Of a stretch of 64,000 bases of DNA, positions 34,068 through 43,224 are shown one piece after another; positions within the stretch are counted from its first letter, which is position 1; every line of letters starts with the position of its first letter. Source of the DNA: Sorangium cellulosum (lineage in GTDB: Bacteria; Myxococcota_A; Polyangia; Polyangiales; Polyangiaceae). Where the stretch lies: positions 5,951,001-6,015,000 of the forward strand of contig NZ_CP012673.1 in NCBI RefSeq assembly GCF_002950945.1, written 5' to 3'. The position numbers and the translations under genes are program-made. The notes under the pieces were generated by a model that was given only the letters and a program-made list of their open reading frames with translations, did not search any database and was not told where the DNA came from.

Positions 34068-34261
34068 CGCGAGATCTCCGTCCTAAGCCCGCCCTCGTCC
34101 TGCAGAGCCCCGAGCTGCGCGTCCCTCGAGCGAGCCGCTTCGCTGGCGCCTCCACGCCGCGCGCCGTGGCGCAGCGCGCGGCGCGCGCCGGACAGGGCGG
34201 CAGCGGCGCGCGCCGCGCGCCTCGCCCGCCTCTCCGTCCTTTGCACGCTCGTGACGCTCAT
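34064..34261 (-). CDS. Small basic ORF coupled to rsbR
   Basis: The ATG at 34261 has GGAGA 5 bp upstream and the stop overlaps the rsbR start (ATGA), the same coupling used by three other junctions in this operon. The 65-residue product is very basic (RRARRAARAAAALSGARRALRHGARRGG), so DNA or membrane binding, or a leader role only, are all possible. No homologue is recognised. The composition is close to what a random GC-rich frame would give, so the coupling and binding site are the main support. Confidence 0.45.
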   Translation of the reverse strand: MSVTSVQRTERRARRAARAAAALSGARRALRHGARRGGASEAARSRDAQLGALQDEGGLRTEISR

Positions 34262-34327
34262 GGGTTCTCCGCGCGGGGTGCCCTGTCCCGGAGGGCATCC
34301 GTATCCAGCACCAGTCGAGAAACACAG

Positions 34328-34357
34328 CTTATCGCTAACCGGACAACCTATCGTCAA
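34328..34357 (-). promoter_or_regulatory. Candidate promoter of the rsb operon
   Basis: On the minus strand TTGACG (34352-34357) and GATAAG (34328-34333) are separated by 18 bp, about 67 bp before the small ORF that heads the rsb operon. It is in a local AT-richer patch. A housekeeping-type promoter is plausible. Confidence 0.4.
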
Positions 34358-34542
34358 GCTTCGCGTCGGCCGTGCGTGTCGCTTGTGGCGACGACATCCG
34401 TAGCCGCCCAGCCGAGGTAACCCGTGTCCGCACAACCTCGCCCGTGCGCCGCGTCACGATTGACGGTGCGAGCCGAGCGTGCCGCGACGCAGCGCCGTCG
34501 AGCTCGGCCGACACACGCCTGGTTCGTGGAGGTCAATCCCGC

Positions 34543-35232
34543 TCAATCGCCGGCGCTCTGGCGCTCGCGCGCGCGCCGCCGCTTGGTCTTGCGCTTCGAG
34601 TCGGCCGGCCGCTCGGGATCGGGTCCGCTCTCGTCGGTCATCGGCGCGCCGGCGTCGAGCCAGCGCCAGAGCGCCATCTGGTCGGCCGTCGCGCCGTGGC
34701 GGATGGCGCGCTTCAAGATCTTCTTGGCGAGCACGAGCTTGCCGCACCGGGCGAGCGCGTGGGCGTAGCTCGCGGCGATGTCGGCCTCGCCCGTCTGCGC
34801 CTCCGTGGCCTGCGCCAGGAGCGGCAAGGCGTCCTGCGGGCGGTTCAGGGCGACGTCGTACAGGTGGCCGAGGTTATGGGCGTACCACGGGTTCTCCGGC
34901 ACGATCGCGAGGGCGCGCTCGTAGGCGCGCGCGGCGTAGCGGTAGTTGCCGAGCAGCGACTGCGCGAGGCCGAGCACGGCCCACGCGCCGTCGTCCTCGT
35001 CGTGGAACTGCAGCACGCGGCGCGCGAAGAGCGCGGCGCGCCACGGGTCGTGCTCGACGCCGATCTCCGCGAGGTGGCGGTGCGCGTAGAGCCACGGCTC
35101 GGTCCCCGGCGCCGTCGCGCGGGCCAGACGCGCGAGCAGCGGCAGAACCCTGTCCGCATCGAGCTTGTCGGCAAGCGCTCGATCGATGTCCCGTCGAAGC
35201 CGATCGATATCCTCCGCTCCACTGCGCGCCAT
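34543..35232 (-). CDS. TPR protein of unknown role
   Basis: The ATG at 35232 follows GGAAGAG and gives 229 residues. The frame is open far upstream, antisense-like there and through the helicase gene, but only this part has protein features. TPR units cover about 30-180 (AHRHLAEIGVEHDPWRAALFARRVLQF, AWAVLGLAQSLLGNYRYAARAYERALAIVPENPWYAHNLGHLYD). The C-terminus is a Lys/Arg tail (KRKTKRRRARERQ) that could bind nucleic acid or ribosomes. It ends 281 bp from the rsb leader. Confidence 0.8.
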   Translation of the reverse strand: MARSGAEDIDRLRRDIDRALADKLDADRVLPLLARLARATAPGTEPWLYAHRHLAEIGVEHDPWRAALFARRVLQFHDEDDGAWAVLGLAQSLLGNYRYAARAYERALAIVPENPWYAHNLGHLYDVALNRPQDALPLLAQATEAQTGEADIAASYAHALARCGKLVLAKKILKRAIRHGATADQMALWRWLDAGAPMTDESGPDPERPADSKRKTKRRRARERQSAGD

Positions 35233-35474
35233 CTCTTCCGTGATACGACCAGTGGGCGAGCTTGGCCAGCGCGATGCGAGCGGAGGGCGGCGCCGCATGG
35301 AGGCCGGCTGGACGCCAGCTTGACATCGTTCGACATCGTCACACGCGAGCGCCCACCGGCCTACGCCGGCTGGCAGCGTCTGACGCGCACGGAACGTCCG
35401 TGTGGAGCCCGCTCCGCCGCGGCCCCGCGGCCTCGATCGGCCACGGCGCTGCGGCGGCGCGCGGCGCGCGGCGC

Positions 35475-37991
35475 TCAGGCGTCCTCGGCCACCTCTTCGG
35501 CGCTTGACGTGCGCTCCCGAGCCTGCTCCGCGCGCGCCTCCTTGCCCGCGACGGTCGCGCCGTTCAGCGCCGCCACGACCCGCGCGAGATCGGCGCGGGG
35601 GACGCTGACGAACGCGTTGCGCTCCCGCACGCGGATGCGGCGGATATCGCCCTTCGCCATGCCGGCCCGCTCGACGAGCACGCGCTGGAAGTCCGCCGCG
35701 CGCGCGCCGTCGCGCCGCCCGAGGTTGATGAAGACCTCGACGAAGTCGCCGTCGGGCTCGTCGCGCGGGGGCTCGGCGCGGGGCGCCTCGCCGGGCTCGC
35801 CGCCCTCGACGCGGCCCGCGGGCTCGCCGGGGCTCGACGGCGCGGCGCCGCTCGCGCGCTCGCGATCCACGCCGCTGGCCGGGCCGCTGCCCACGCCGCC
35901 GCGCGACACGGGCGACCCGGGCGCCGGCGACGGCGGCTCGCCGAGGATCGGCTCGTCGTCGCCTTCCTCCTCCGGCGGCTGCCACATGGTGAAGTCGGCG
36001 TGGCGCGCGAACGGCGGGCTCGCCGCGGCGCCCTGGGGCTTGCCCGCCGCGCCGGCGCCGGCGGCAGGGCCGCGGCGCGCCGACAGGAGCGTCGCGGCGC
36101 CGGGCCGATCGCGCAGGCGCTCCGCGGGGCCTCGCAGCACGGCGTCGCCCCGCGGCGGCTCGATGCGCATCAGCGGCTCGGGCCGCGTGAGCGGCTCGAC
36201 CGAGACGGGCGCCTCGTCGCGCGGCCTCGACCCCTCGGCAGGGCGGCGCAGCTCGCCGCGCGGCTCCTCCGAGGGCGCACCCTCGCGGGGCCCGCGCCGC
36301 GGGTCGTCGCGCCGGAGGCGCAGCGATCGTCGGTCGCGGTCGCGGCCGCGCTCGGCCTCGCGCGCCTGCTCGCGCTCGCTGCCGCGCTCGCTGCTGCGCT
36401 CCGTCTCCGGCGAGCGGGGATCGGCGGAGTCGGCCGCGCGCGGGATCACGTCCCGCGGCGGCGCCGCGCGCTCGGGCTTCGCGCCCCCCGCCCGCGCGCC
36501 CTCGCCGCGCGCGCCCTCGCCGCGCGTGGCCTCGGGCCGCATCGCGGGGGCCGCGCGCTCCGCGCCCTCGCGCGCCGCCGGACGCTGCGGCTGCTGCGCG
36601 CGCCGCGCGGCGCTCGCCTCTTCCTGGGCCGTCGGGCGCGCGCCGAGGTGATCGCGCAGGAGGCCCGCCACGATCGCCTCGGCCTGGTCGTGCGTGAGCA
36701 GCCGGCGCGCGAGCGAGAGATCGTCCGGGTGTGTGCCCTTCGGCAAGAACGCCTCGGCGAGCATCGCGACGAGGTCGGCCTCCGCGCGCGTCTTCAGCTC
36801 CCCCTCCGTGGGGAGCTGCTTCTCGAGCGGCCGGATCTTGTACGTGAGCCGGAGGATGTAGAGCGGACCAACGTCCTGCGGGGTGATCAGCGCGATCGCG
36901 GTGCCGGTGCGGCCCGCGCGGCCGGTGCGGCCGGTGCGGTGCACGTACGCCTCGGCGTCCTGCGGGAAGTCGTAGTTGATGACGTGCGTGAGGTGCGAGA
37001 TGTCGATCCCGCGGGCGGCCACGTCGGTCGCGACGAGGAAGCGCAGGCGCCCCTCGCGCGTCGCGCTCATCACCTTCTCGCGGTCGGACTGCGGGAGATC
37101 GCCGTTCAGCCAGTCGGCGTCGAAGCCCTGGCGCTTCAGCGCCGCGGCGACCGTCTCCGTCTCGTCCTTGGTGTTGCAGAAGACGACCGCGCTCTCGGGG
37201 TTCTCGACCTCGATGATGCGGACCAGCGACGCCAGCTTGTCGCCCGTGATGAGGTAGACGTAGTGCTGGATCTGCAGGGCGCCGACGGCGTCGCCCGAGA
37301 GGGTGACGAACTCGGGCGAGCGCAGCTTGCTGCGCGCGATGCGCTCGATGTCGGGCGGGAGCGTCGCCGAGAACAGGAGCGTCTGCCGCTCCGGCGGCAG
37401 CTCGGCGAGGATCGCGGTGAGCTCGCGCTCGAAGCCCATCGAGAGCATCTCGTCGCACTCGTCGAGGACGAGCAGCCGGATGTGCTTGGCGACGATCGTC
37501 CCGCGGCGCAGGTGATCGAGCACGCGGCCCGGCGTGCCGACGATGACCTGGGCGCCGGCGGCGAGCGCGTCGATCTGACGCTGCATCGGCGCGCCGCCGT
37601 AGACGGCGACGACCTTGATGCCCTTGCGCTTGCCGAGGCGCTCGATCTCCGTGGAGACCTGGACCGCGAGCTCTCGCGTCGGGCACAGCGCGAGCACCTG
37701 CGCGTGCGCGAGCGAGCGCTTCACGGCGTGATCGACGATCGGGATCCCGAAGGCCGCCGTCTTGCCGGTGCCGGTGCGCGCCTGCACCACCGCGTCGCGC
37801 CCGCGCGTGACCGGCTCCCAGACCGCCAGCTGCACCGGGGTCGGGTGGACATAGCCAATCTCCGCGAGCGTCTCGCGCAGCTCCGACGACAGGGGGAGCA
37901 CGTCGAACGTGGGCGGCGGCTGGAGCTTTTCTCCGGTCTGGGCTTCACCCGCCACTGCGGCAGGGGGAGAAGGAACGGTCATGTCGGTCAT
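35475..37991 (-). CDS. DEAD-box family RNA helicase with DECD motif and DbpA-like RNA-binding domain
   Basis: The 838-residue protein has the complete helicase core (about 28-400): Q motif PTFDVLPL and PTPVQ, motif I ARTGTGKTA, motif Ia PTRELAVQ, motif II DECD instead of DEAD, motif III SAT, and motif VI YVHRTGRTGRAGR. A long disordered Arg/Glu/Pro region (about 475-735) follows. The end is a DbpA-type RNA-binding domain (about 740-815; DFVEVFINLGRRDGARAADFQRVLVE). DeaD/CsdA-type helicases help ribosome assembly and cold adaptation. AGGA precedes the ATG. A membrane protein gene lies 30 bp upstream on the same strand. Confidence 0.94.
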   Translation of the reverse strand: MTDMTVPSPPAAVAGEAQTGEKLQPPPTFDVLPLSSELRETLAEIGYVHPTPVQLAVWEPVTRGRDAVVQARTGTGKTAAFGIPIVDHAVKRSLAHAQVLALCPTRELAVQVSTEIERLGKRKGIKVVAVYGGAPMQRQIDALAAGAQVIVGTPGRVLDHLRRGTIVAKHIRLLVLDECDEMLSMGFERELTAILAELPPERQTLLFSATLPPDIERIARSKLRSPEFVTLSGDAVGALQIQHYVYLITGDKLASLVRIIEVENPESAVVFCNTKDETETVAAALKRQGFDADWLNGDLPQSDREKVMSATREGRLRFLVATDVAARGIDISHLTHVINYDFPQDAEAYVHRTGRTGRAGRTGTAIALITPQDVGPLYILRLTYKIRPLEKQLPTEGELKTRAEADLVAMLAEAFLPKGTHPDDLSLARRLLTHDQAEAIVAGLLRDHLGARPTAQEEASAARRAQQPQRPAAREGAERAAPAMRPEATRGEGARGEGARAGGAKPERAAPPRDVIPRAADSADPRSPETERSSERGSEREQAREAERGRDRDRRSLRLRRDDPRRGPREGAPSEEPRGELRRPAEGSRPRDEAPVSVEPLTRPEPLMRIEPPRGDAVLRGPAERLRDRPGAATLLSARRGPAAGAGAAGKPQGAAASPPFARHADFTMWQPPEEEGDDEPILGEPPSPAPGSPVSRGGVGSGPASGVDRERASGAAPSSPGEPAGRVEGGEPGEAPRAEPPRDEPDGDFVEVFINLGRRDGARAADFQRVLVERAGMAKGDIRRIRVRERNAFVSVPRADLARVVAALNGATVAGKEARAEQARERTSSAEEVAEDA

Positions 37992-38021
37992 ATCGTCCTG
38001 CGAAATCGCCGCGTCGGGGTA

Positions 38022-38564
38022 TTATCTCGGGGACCCGGGCCCAAGCTGGCCATCGACAATCGCCCGGACCCGGCGCCGGAGCGGAGCCAGATCGCCTGCC
38101 TCGCGCCGCGCTGCGTGCTCCTCCGCATAGCGGAGCCGCTCGATGGCGTCGAGAGCGCGCTCGTCCTCTGCAGAGCCACGGCACGCGGCGGCGACCCCGT
38201 CCCGGTAGGTCCACTCCGGAGCGAGCTCGCTCCGGAACCGGGCGAGGGCGGCGTCCTCCCCGTCGGTCCCGGGCGCGGCATCCCGGGCGCGCTCGACGGC
38301 CCGGACGAGCGCCAGCAGGCCCTCCTGGCAGCTTCCATACGGCGACCGAGCGGCCGGCAGGAAGAAGACCTGCTGGATCAGCTGGAGGGTGCACGCGACG
38401 ATGACGAGCGCAGCGAGGCTGTAGTAGGCGATCTGGGCGATGCGCCGGCCGCGGGCGCGAGGCCCCCCGGGGCGCAGCCGCCCGCGGGGCGCTCGCGCTT
38501 CGGTGCCTGGCAGGGCCGGGGCAGGAGCGGGGGGCGCGGGGGGCGCGGGGGCCTGGGCGGGCAT
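38022..38564 (-). CDS. Single-pass membrane protein of unknown function
   Basis: The 180-residue product has a Pro/Ala-rich, then Arg-rich N-terminus (1-40), one membrane helix at about 43-68 (IAYYSLAALVIVACTLQLIQQVFFL) and a soluble helical domain with two Cys (YGSCQEGLL, AAACRG). It ends in DGQLGPGSPR. No motif gives a function. It lies directly upstream of the helicase gene with 30 bp between, so the two probably share a transcript; whether that means shared function is unclear. Confidence 0.72.
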   Translation of the reverse strand: MPAQAPAPPAPPAPAPALPGTEARAPRGRLRPGGPRARGRRIAQIAYYSLAALVIVACTLQLIQQVFFLPAARSPYGSCQEGLLALVRAVERARDAAPGTDGEDAALARFRSELAPEWTYRDGVAAACRGSAEDERALDAIERLRYAEEHAARREAGDLAPLRRRVRAIVDGQLGPGSPR

Positions 38565-38779
38565 GAGCGCGGCGGTTCCTCGGGGCGGCGGGGGGGCGGG
38601 CGCCCGCGCGGCGGCGGGCGGGCCCCTCCTTCATCGTGGTCGCAATCGCGAGCCGGGGAGCCCGGAGCCGGGGCCCGGCCGCGCAGGGGGGATCCGCTTC
38701 CGCGGTCCCTTCCGTGCGGGCCAGTGCTATCACCTCGTCGCGGGCGCGACGAGATGCTGTTGGACGGGAGCAGCGCGAG

Positions 38780-40288
38780 GTGACCGGCGGGGCCGCGGCG
38801 CGCTGCGCCCCCGGCGCCGCTCGCCGCCCCGGAGCGGCGCTCGCCGCGCTTTCGCTCTCGGCCTTGGCCCTCGGCCTCTCGCCGGCCGCATCGGCCCAGC
38901 CGCTCCGGGACAACCAGTACGCGATCGACCTCTTCCAGGGGCCCATCCTCGCCCCGCTGCGCGTCACCGGGATCGCCGGCGCCTACGCGGCCTACGCCGA
39001 GGGGATCGCGGGCATGGTGGCCAACGCCGCGGCGCCCGCGCTCCGCGAGCCCTTCAGCACGAACTGGCTCGAGGGCGACATCGCCGCGTCGATCTCGATC
39101 CCCATCGAGCTCTTCGAGAACAACGACTTCGACAACAGCGGCGACGTCGACCTCGACTACTCGAACTTCGTGTACGTCACGCTCGGCGGCCAGCTCCAGG
39201 CGGGCGACTTCGGCCTGGGGGTCAACGCCGAGCTGCAGCGCTACTCGGTCACGCCCGCCGCCGACGCCGGGGCCCCGGCCCCCCGCGCCAAGACCTCGGT
39301 GGTGATCGGCAAGTACCACTTCCTCGGCGGCGTCCGCCTGCTCGGCGACGCGCTCGCGCTGGGCGCCGGCGCCCGGGCGGTGACGCTCAGCGTGGACGCC
39401 GATCAGACCAACCTGACGAAGTCGGGCATCGCCCCGGAGATCGGGCTGATCGTCCGCCCCGACTGGGCGTCGTACCGGCTCGGCGCCACGCTGCGGCTGC
39501 CGGTGAACGGGGGGCGGCTGCTCGGCGAGGGAATGACCGTGGACGAGGCCGGCGTGAAGCGGGGTGGCGGGCTGATCCTGCCGAACGAGGTCGTCCTGCC
39601 CTGGGAGCTCGAGGTCGGGCTCGCCGTGCAGGTCGGCCCGCGGCCGCTCAACCCGGCGTGGCTCGACCCGCGCGAGCAGGAGCGGGAGCTCCGCGCGCGG
39701 ATCGCGCGCCGGCAGGCGGCGCGGGAAGAGCGGCGGCGGCGGGAGCTCGGCGGGATCGACGATCCGGACGAGCGCGCCGCGCGCGAGCGGGCGTTCGCGG
39801 CGGAGCGGACGCGCGAGCGGGCCGCGGACGCGCGCGAGCTGGCCGCGGGGCCGGCCGTGCTCAAGCGGGAGCGGCGCGCCCGGTACTGGAACTGGCCGCG
39901 CGAGCACCTGCTCATCACCGCGGAGCTCCTCGTCACGGGGGCCGTCGCGAACGGGGTGAGCCTCGCGCGGTTCCTCGCGCAGAACGAGCGGGAGAGCGAC
40001 GCGGGGTCGGCGGTGGGGAGCTCGGGCGCGCACGTGAGCTTCTCGCCGCGGTTCGGGATCGAGACGGAGCCGCTCCCGGGCCTCGTGCACACGCGCTTCG
40101 GCAGCTACTACGAGCCGAACCGCTTCGGGCGCGTGGGGCGGCAGCACTTCACGTTCGGAGCGGACCTGCGCGTGCTGTCGACGACGCTCTGGGGCGTCAT
40201 CCCGGAGACCGCCTTCACGCTGCAGGCGTCCATGGACTTCGCCCCGCGCTACGACAGCGTGAGCGCGGGCATCGGCGTGTGGCACTGA
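38780..40288 (+). CDS. Outer-membrane beta-barrel-like protein
   Basis: I chose the GTG at 38780, which has GGGAG 9 bp upstream and gives a classic signal peptide (cleavage after AASA, about residue 38); the frame continues upstream without protein character. The 502-residue product has alternating strand pattern in the mature part (VDLDYSNFVYVTLGGQLQ, LALGAGARAVTLSVDADQ) and ends with SVSAGIGVWH, a beta-barrel-type terminus with an aromatic near the end. A strongly charged helical insert (about 293-360; Arg/Glu/Ala repeats such as REQERELRARIARRQAAREER) interrupts the barrel and is unusual. Substrate unknown. Confidence 0.75.
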   Translation: MTGGAAARCAPGAARRPGAALAALSLSALALGLSPAASAQPLRDNQYAIDLFQGPILAPLRVTGIAGAYAAYAEGIAGMVANAAAPALREPFSTNWLEGDIAASISIPIELFENNDFDNSGDVDLDYSNFVYVTLGGQLQAGDFGLGVNAELQRYSVTPAADAGAPAPRAKTSVVIGKYHFLGGVRLLGDALALGAGARAVTLSVDADQTNLTKSGIAPEIGLIVRPDWASYRLGATLRLPVNGGRLLGEGMTVDEAGVKRGGGLILPNEVVLPWELEVGLAVQVGPRPLNPAWLDPREQERELRARIARRQAAREERRRRELGGIDDPDERAARERAFAAERTRERAADARELAAGPAVLKRERRARYWNWPREHLLITAELLVTGAVANGVSLARFLAQNERESDAGSAVGSSGAHVSFSPRFGIETEPLPGLVHTRFGSYYEPNRFGRVGRQHFTFGADLRVLSTTLWGVIPETAFTLQASMDFAPRYDSVSAGIGVWH

Positions 40289-40306
40289 GCGCGGGCGCGC
40301 GCGGGG

Positions 40307-41353
40307 TCACGTGGACAGCGGGCGCGGGCGGTGCTCCGCGAGGAGCATGCGGAGCTGCATCAGGCGGGCGGGGTCGCGCTTGCCGAACTCGTCGAGCGCC
40401 GCGGCGACGGCGACCGGCGCGCCGCCGAGGGGCTCCTTCCGGAGCGCCTTGACCGCGAGCGCGATCGTCCGCGGGTGCAGCACCTCCTCGACGCGGAGCC
40501 GCACGGCCGGCGGCCGGAAGGCCGCGTCGCGGTAGCCGCCCGGCGGCGCGGGCTCCACGCCGCACGCGAGGCCGTCCGCCTTCGCCTGCAGGGCCGCGAG
40601 GATCTCGCGCTCGATCGCGCCGCCCTCCTCGCGATCGCCCACGCGCTCGATCGTGAGGACCGTGCGCGAGGCGCCCCGCCGCGCGCCGCCGAGCCAGTCC
40701 CGGCGCCAGCGCACCGCGGTCGCCCTGCTGATGGTCGCCTCGCCGCGCGCGACGAGGCCCGTGAAGGCGGTGAGCATCAGCGCCTCGAACGGCGAGAACG
40801 CGTCGCTGCCCTTCCGGCCCGTGAGGTGCGAGAGGTTGGCCGCGACGGTGCGGAGGCCGGCCCCGATCGCGTCGGAGGAGCAGAGGAGCGTCGAGCCCGC
40901 GATGGTGGGGTGGACGTCCGTGAGGCACACGCCCTCGCCGGCGCCGTACCACCCGAAGAGCGTGCTCACGGTGCCCCAGCACGCGCCGTCGGCGGAGCAG
41001 TAGGCCCACGTGGTGCCCCACAGCTCGAACAGCGAGCGCACGATCCACCGCAAGAGCCTCGCGCTGAACGCCAGGATCACGGCGAGCAGCGTCGCCGATC
41101 CGAGGGAGCTGTCCGCCGAGCCGGCCAGGCCCGCGATCAGCAGCACGTAGAGCGCCGTGTACGCGAGCAAGAGGCCGCTCGTGATCGCGCTCAGGAACAG
41201 CTCGACCTTCGGGGACGCGCCGCGCTGCTCGGCCCGCCGCCAGACGGCGCGGACAGGGGGCTCGCCGCAGCGCGCGCAAGGGTCCGCGGCGCCGCCGCGT
41301 CGCCTGCCGCCGCAGCCGAGGCAGATGTCGTTCGGGGGCAATCGGCTTGCCAT
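40307..41353 (-). CDS. Zinc-ribbon membrane protein of unknown function
   Basis: The 348-residue product starts with a zinc-ribbon-like pair of CxxC motifs (CLGCG at about 11-15 and CARCG at about 26-30). Two hydrophobic helices follow at about 50-100 (FLSAITSGLLLAYTALYVLLIAGLAG and LGSATLLAVILAFSARLLRWIV). The rest is soluble and has several Cys. No enzyme motif is seen. TATTGT ends 8 bp before the ATG, with no Shine-Dalgarno. It is convergent with the beta-barrel gene (18 bp between stops). Confidence 0.75.
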   Translation of the reverse strand: MASRLPPNDICLGCGGRRRGGAADPCARCGEPPVRAVWRRAEQRGASPKVELFLSAITSGLLLAYTALYVLLIAGLAGSADSSLGSATLLAVILAFSARLLRWIVRSLFELWGTTWAYCSADGACWGTVSTLFGWYGAGEGVCLTDVHPTIAGSTLLCSSDAIGAGLRTVAANLSHLTGRKGSDAFSPFEALMLTAFTGLVARGEATISRATAVRWRRDWLGGARRGASRTVLTIERVGDREEGGAIEREILAALQAKADGLACGVEPAPPGGYRDAAFRPPAVRLRVEEVLHPRTIALAVKALRKEPLGGAPVAVAAALDEFGKRDPARLMQLRMLLAEHRPRPLST

Positions 41354-41361
41354 CGGAGTTC

Positions 41362-41367
41362 ACAATA
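41362..41367 (-). promoter_or_regulatory. Candidate -10 box TATTGT
   Basis: TATTGT on the minus strand ends 8 bp before the ATG at 41353. No -35 match is visible. Confidence 0.3.
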
Positions 41368-41534
41368 CTGGCGGATCTTCGTTCCGTCGCCACGAGTTGG
41401 AACGCAGGTCGCGACGACCTCGGACCGCCGCCACCTCGCCCCGCCCACGGCTGCGCACAGGCGCGCAGGCCGGATTGCGCCCCCGGCGGCTTCGGGGCTT
41501 GTCGTCGCGCCCCGGACGGCGCATCGAGTCGCAC

Positions 41535-43074
41535 ATGTCTCGTCGCTGGCTCCGCATGGTCGCCGTCCGCACCGCCGCCTTCCTCGCCCTGCATCAAGGG
41601 ATAGCCTTCGCCCAGACCGCTCCCGCGCCGGCGCGGCAGCAGCCTCAGGCGCCGCAGCAGCCTCAGGCGCGGCCGGGGCAGCCGCTCCAGGCGCAGCCGG
41701 GACAGCAGCGGCCGGCCGCGGCGACGGCCTCGGCCGCTCAACCCGGGGGGGCCGACGCCGCTGCGCATCGAGGTGAACGACCCGGCGCTCGCGCCCCCGC
41801 CGCCGGCGCCGCGGATGCTCGCGAGCTGGCAGGAGGCGCGCGCGATCATCGACCAGCGCTCGGTCGACCTGCTCATCGCGGTGCAGGAGATCGCGCGCGC
41901 CGAGGGGATCGCGCGCAGGGCGCTCGCGGCGGCGCTGCCGAGCCTGGACGCGCGCGGCGACGTGACGCACCTCATCGCCGGCAGCACGACCCGCACCTAC
42001 CCCCCCTCGGCCACGCCGGCGCCGGGACCCGAGCCGCTGCTCCCGGTGTCCGAGGACGCGCCGACGAGCGCGTCGGCGTCGATCACGCTCCGCCAGCCCC
42101 TCATCGCCCCGCGCGCCTGGTACGGCATCGGCACCGCGAGGCTCTCGGTGGACGTCGCCAAGCTGAGCCTCGAGGACCGCCGTCGCCTCACCATCGGCGC
42201 GGTCGCGGACGCCGTCGTCTCGATCGTGACGGCCGAGCGGGTCAGCGAGGTCAACCGGGTGGGCCTGCGCAGCGCGCTCGAGCGGCTCGAGCTCACGCGG
42301 CGGCGCGAGCGCCTCGGCACGGGGACGCGGCTCGACGTCGTCCGCGCGGAGCAGGACGTCGCGCTCGCCCGCGCGACGCTCGTATCGGGCGACGAGTCGC
42401 TGCGCCGGACGCGCGAGGCGCTCGGGGCCGTGCTCGGCGAGCGCGGCGAGGTCGGCGTGCCGCAGAGCTTCTCGCTGAACGGGATCGCCGCGGAGATGCA
42501 GTCGCAGTGCTCCCAGGCGCGCACGGATCAGCGCGCCGACGTGCGCGCGGCCCGGGCCGAGCTCGAGATCGCGGAGCGCAACCTCACCGACGCGAAGCTC
42601 GCGTTCGCGCCCTACGCCGAGCTGTCGAGCACGCTGGAAGGCCGGACCTCGATCGGGGACGAGTCCTACGTCCGGACGCGGTCCTGGGGGTGGTCCATCA
42701 GCGCCGTGCTCACCGTCCCCATCTGGGACGGCGGGGCGCGCTACGGCGATCTCCGGGTGAACCGGGCCGTGATCGAGCAGCAGCGGGCCCGGCTCGGCTC
42801 GGTGGAGCGCACGGCCGAGCTCGACACCGCGCAGGCGACGCGCGCGGTGTCCGTCGCCGAGCAGGCGCGCGCGGTCGCCGAGCAGGCGCGCGACCTCGCG
42901 CGCGAGACGGCGCGCCTCACGCAGGTCGCGTTCGAGGCCGGCACCGCGACGAGCTTCGACCTCGTCGAGTCCGGCCGCAGGCAGCGAGAGGCCGAGCTCG
43001 ATCTCGCGGTGCGGGAGTTCGAGGTGGTGAAGGCGAAGATCACCGCGCTGCTCGCGTCCGCCTCCTGCAAGTAG
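41535..43074 (+). CDS. TolC-family outer-membrane efflux protein, apparently frameshifted
   Basis: A typical signal peptide (MSRRWLRMVAVRTAAFLALH, cleavage after AFA) starts at 41535 and is followed by a Gln/Pro-rich linker. The TolC-type domain (MLASWQEARAIIDQRSVDLLIAV to the final EAGTATSFDLVESGRRQREAELDL) is in the next reading frame. The two frames join at a run of seven G (41745-41751); removing one G gives QPGGPTPLRIEVNDPAL and a single open frame. So this is either a sequencing error, a slippery site or a broken gene. An alternative start at GTG 41773 would lack a signal peptide. TolC proteins form the outer-membrane duct of efflux pumps; no pump partner is adjacent. Confidence 0.78.
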
Positions 43075-43113
43075 CGCAAGGAGCGCAAAGAGCGCAAAGA
43101 GCGCAAAGAGCGC
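43072..43113 (+). repeat. 9-bp tandem repeats after TolC stop
   Basis: About four copies of GAGCGCAAA follow the TolC-family stop at 43074. They lie in the 150-bp gap before the aldehyde dehydrogenase gene. No hairpin is formed. Confidence 0.75.
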
Positions 43114-43209
43114 GCGCGGCTCGTGGGAGCGGCGCGCGCGACGGAAGAGAAGAAGAGAAGAGGAGCCGGCGACGCCCCGCGGGAGGGTTGTGTCGAGCGA
43201 CCGCCCGAG

Positions 43210-43215
43210 TAGGCT
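43210..43215 (+). promoter_or_regulatory. Candidate -10 box TAGGCT
   Basis: TAGGCT ends 9 bp before the ATG at 43225. The sequence between is GC-rich with no Shine-Dalgarno. Confidence 0.3.
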
Positions 43216-43224
43216 ACGCGCCCC

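Noticed and set aside
34543..37686. A single 1,047-codon minus-strand gene
   Set aside because: The upstream portion is an alternate-frame shadow of the helicase gene; only 34543-35232 has TPR features.
43072..43113. Terminator after the TolC-family gene
   Set aside because: The 9-bp repeats are direct, not inverted, and cannot form a stem.
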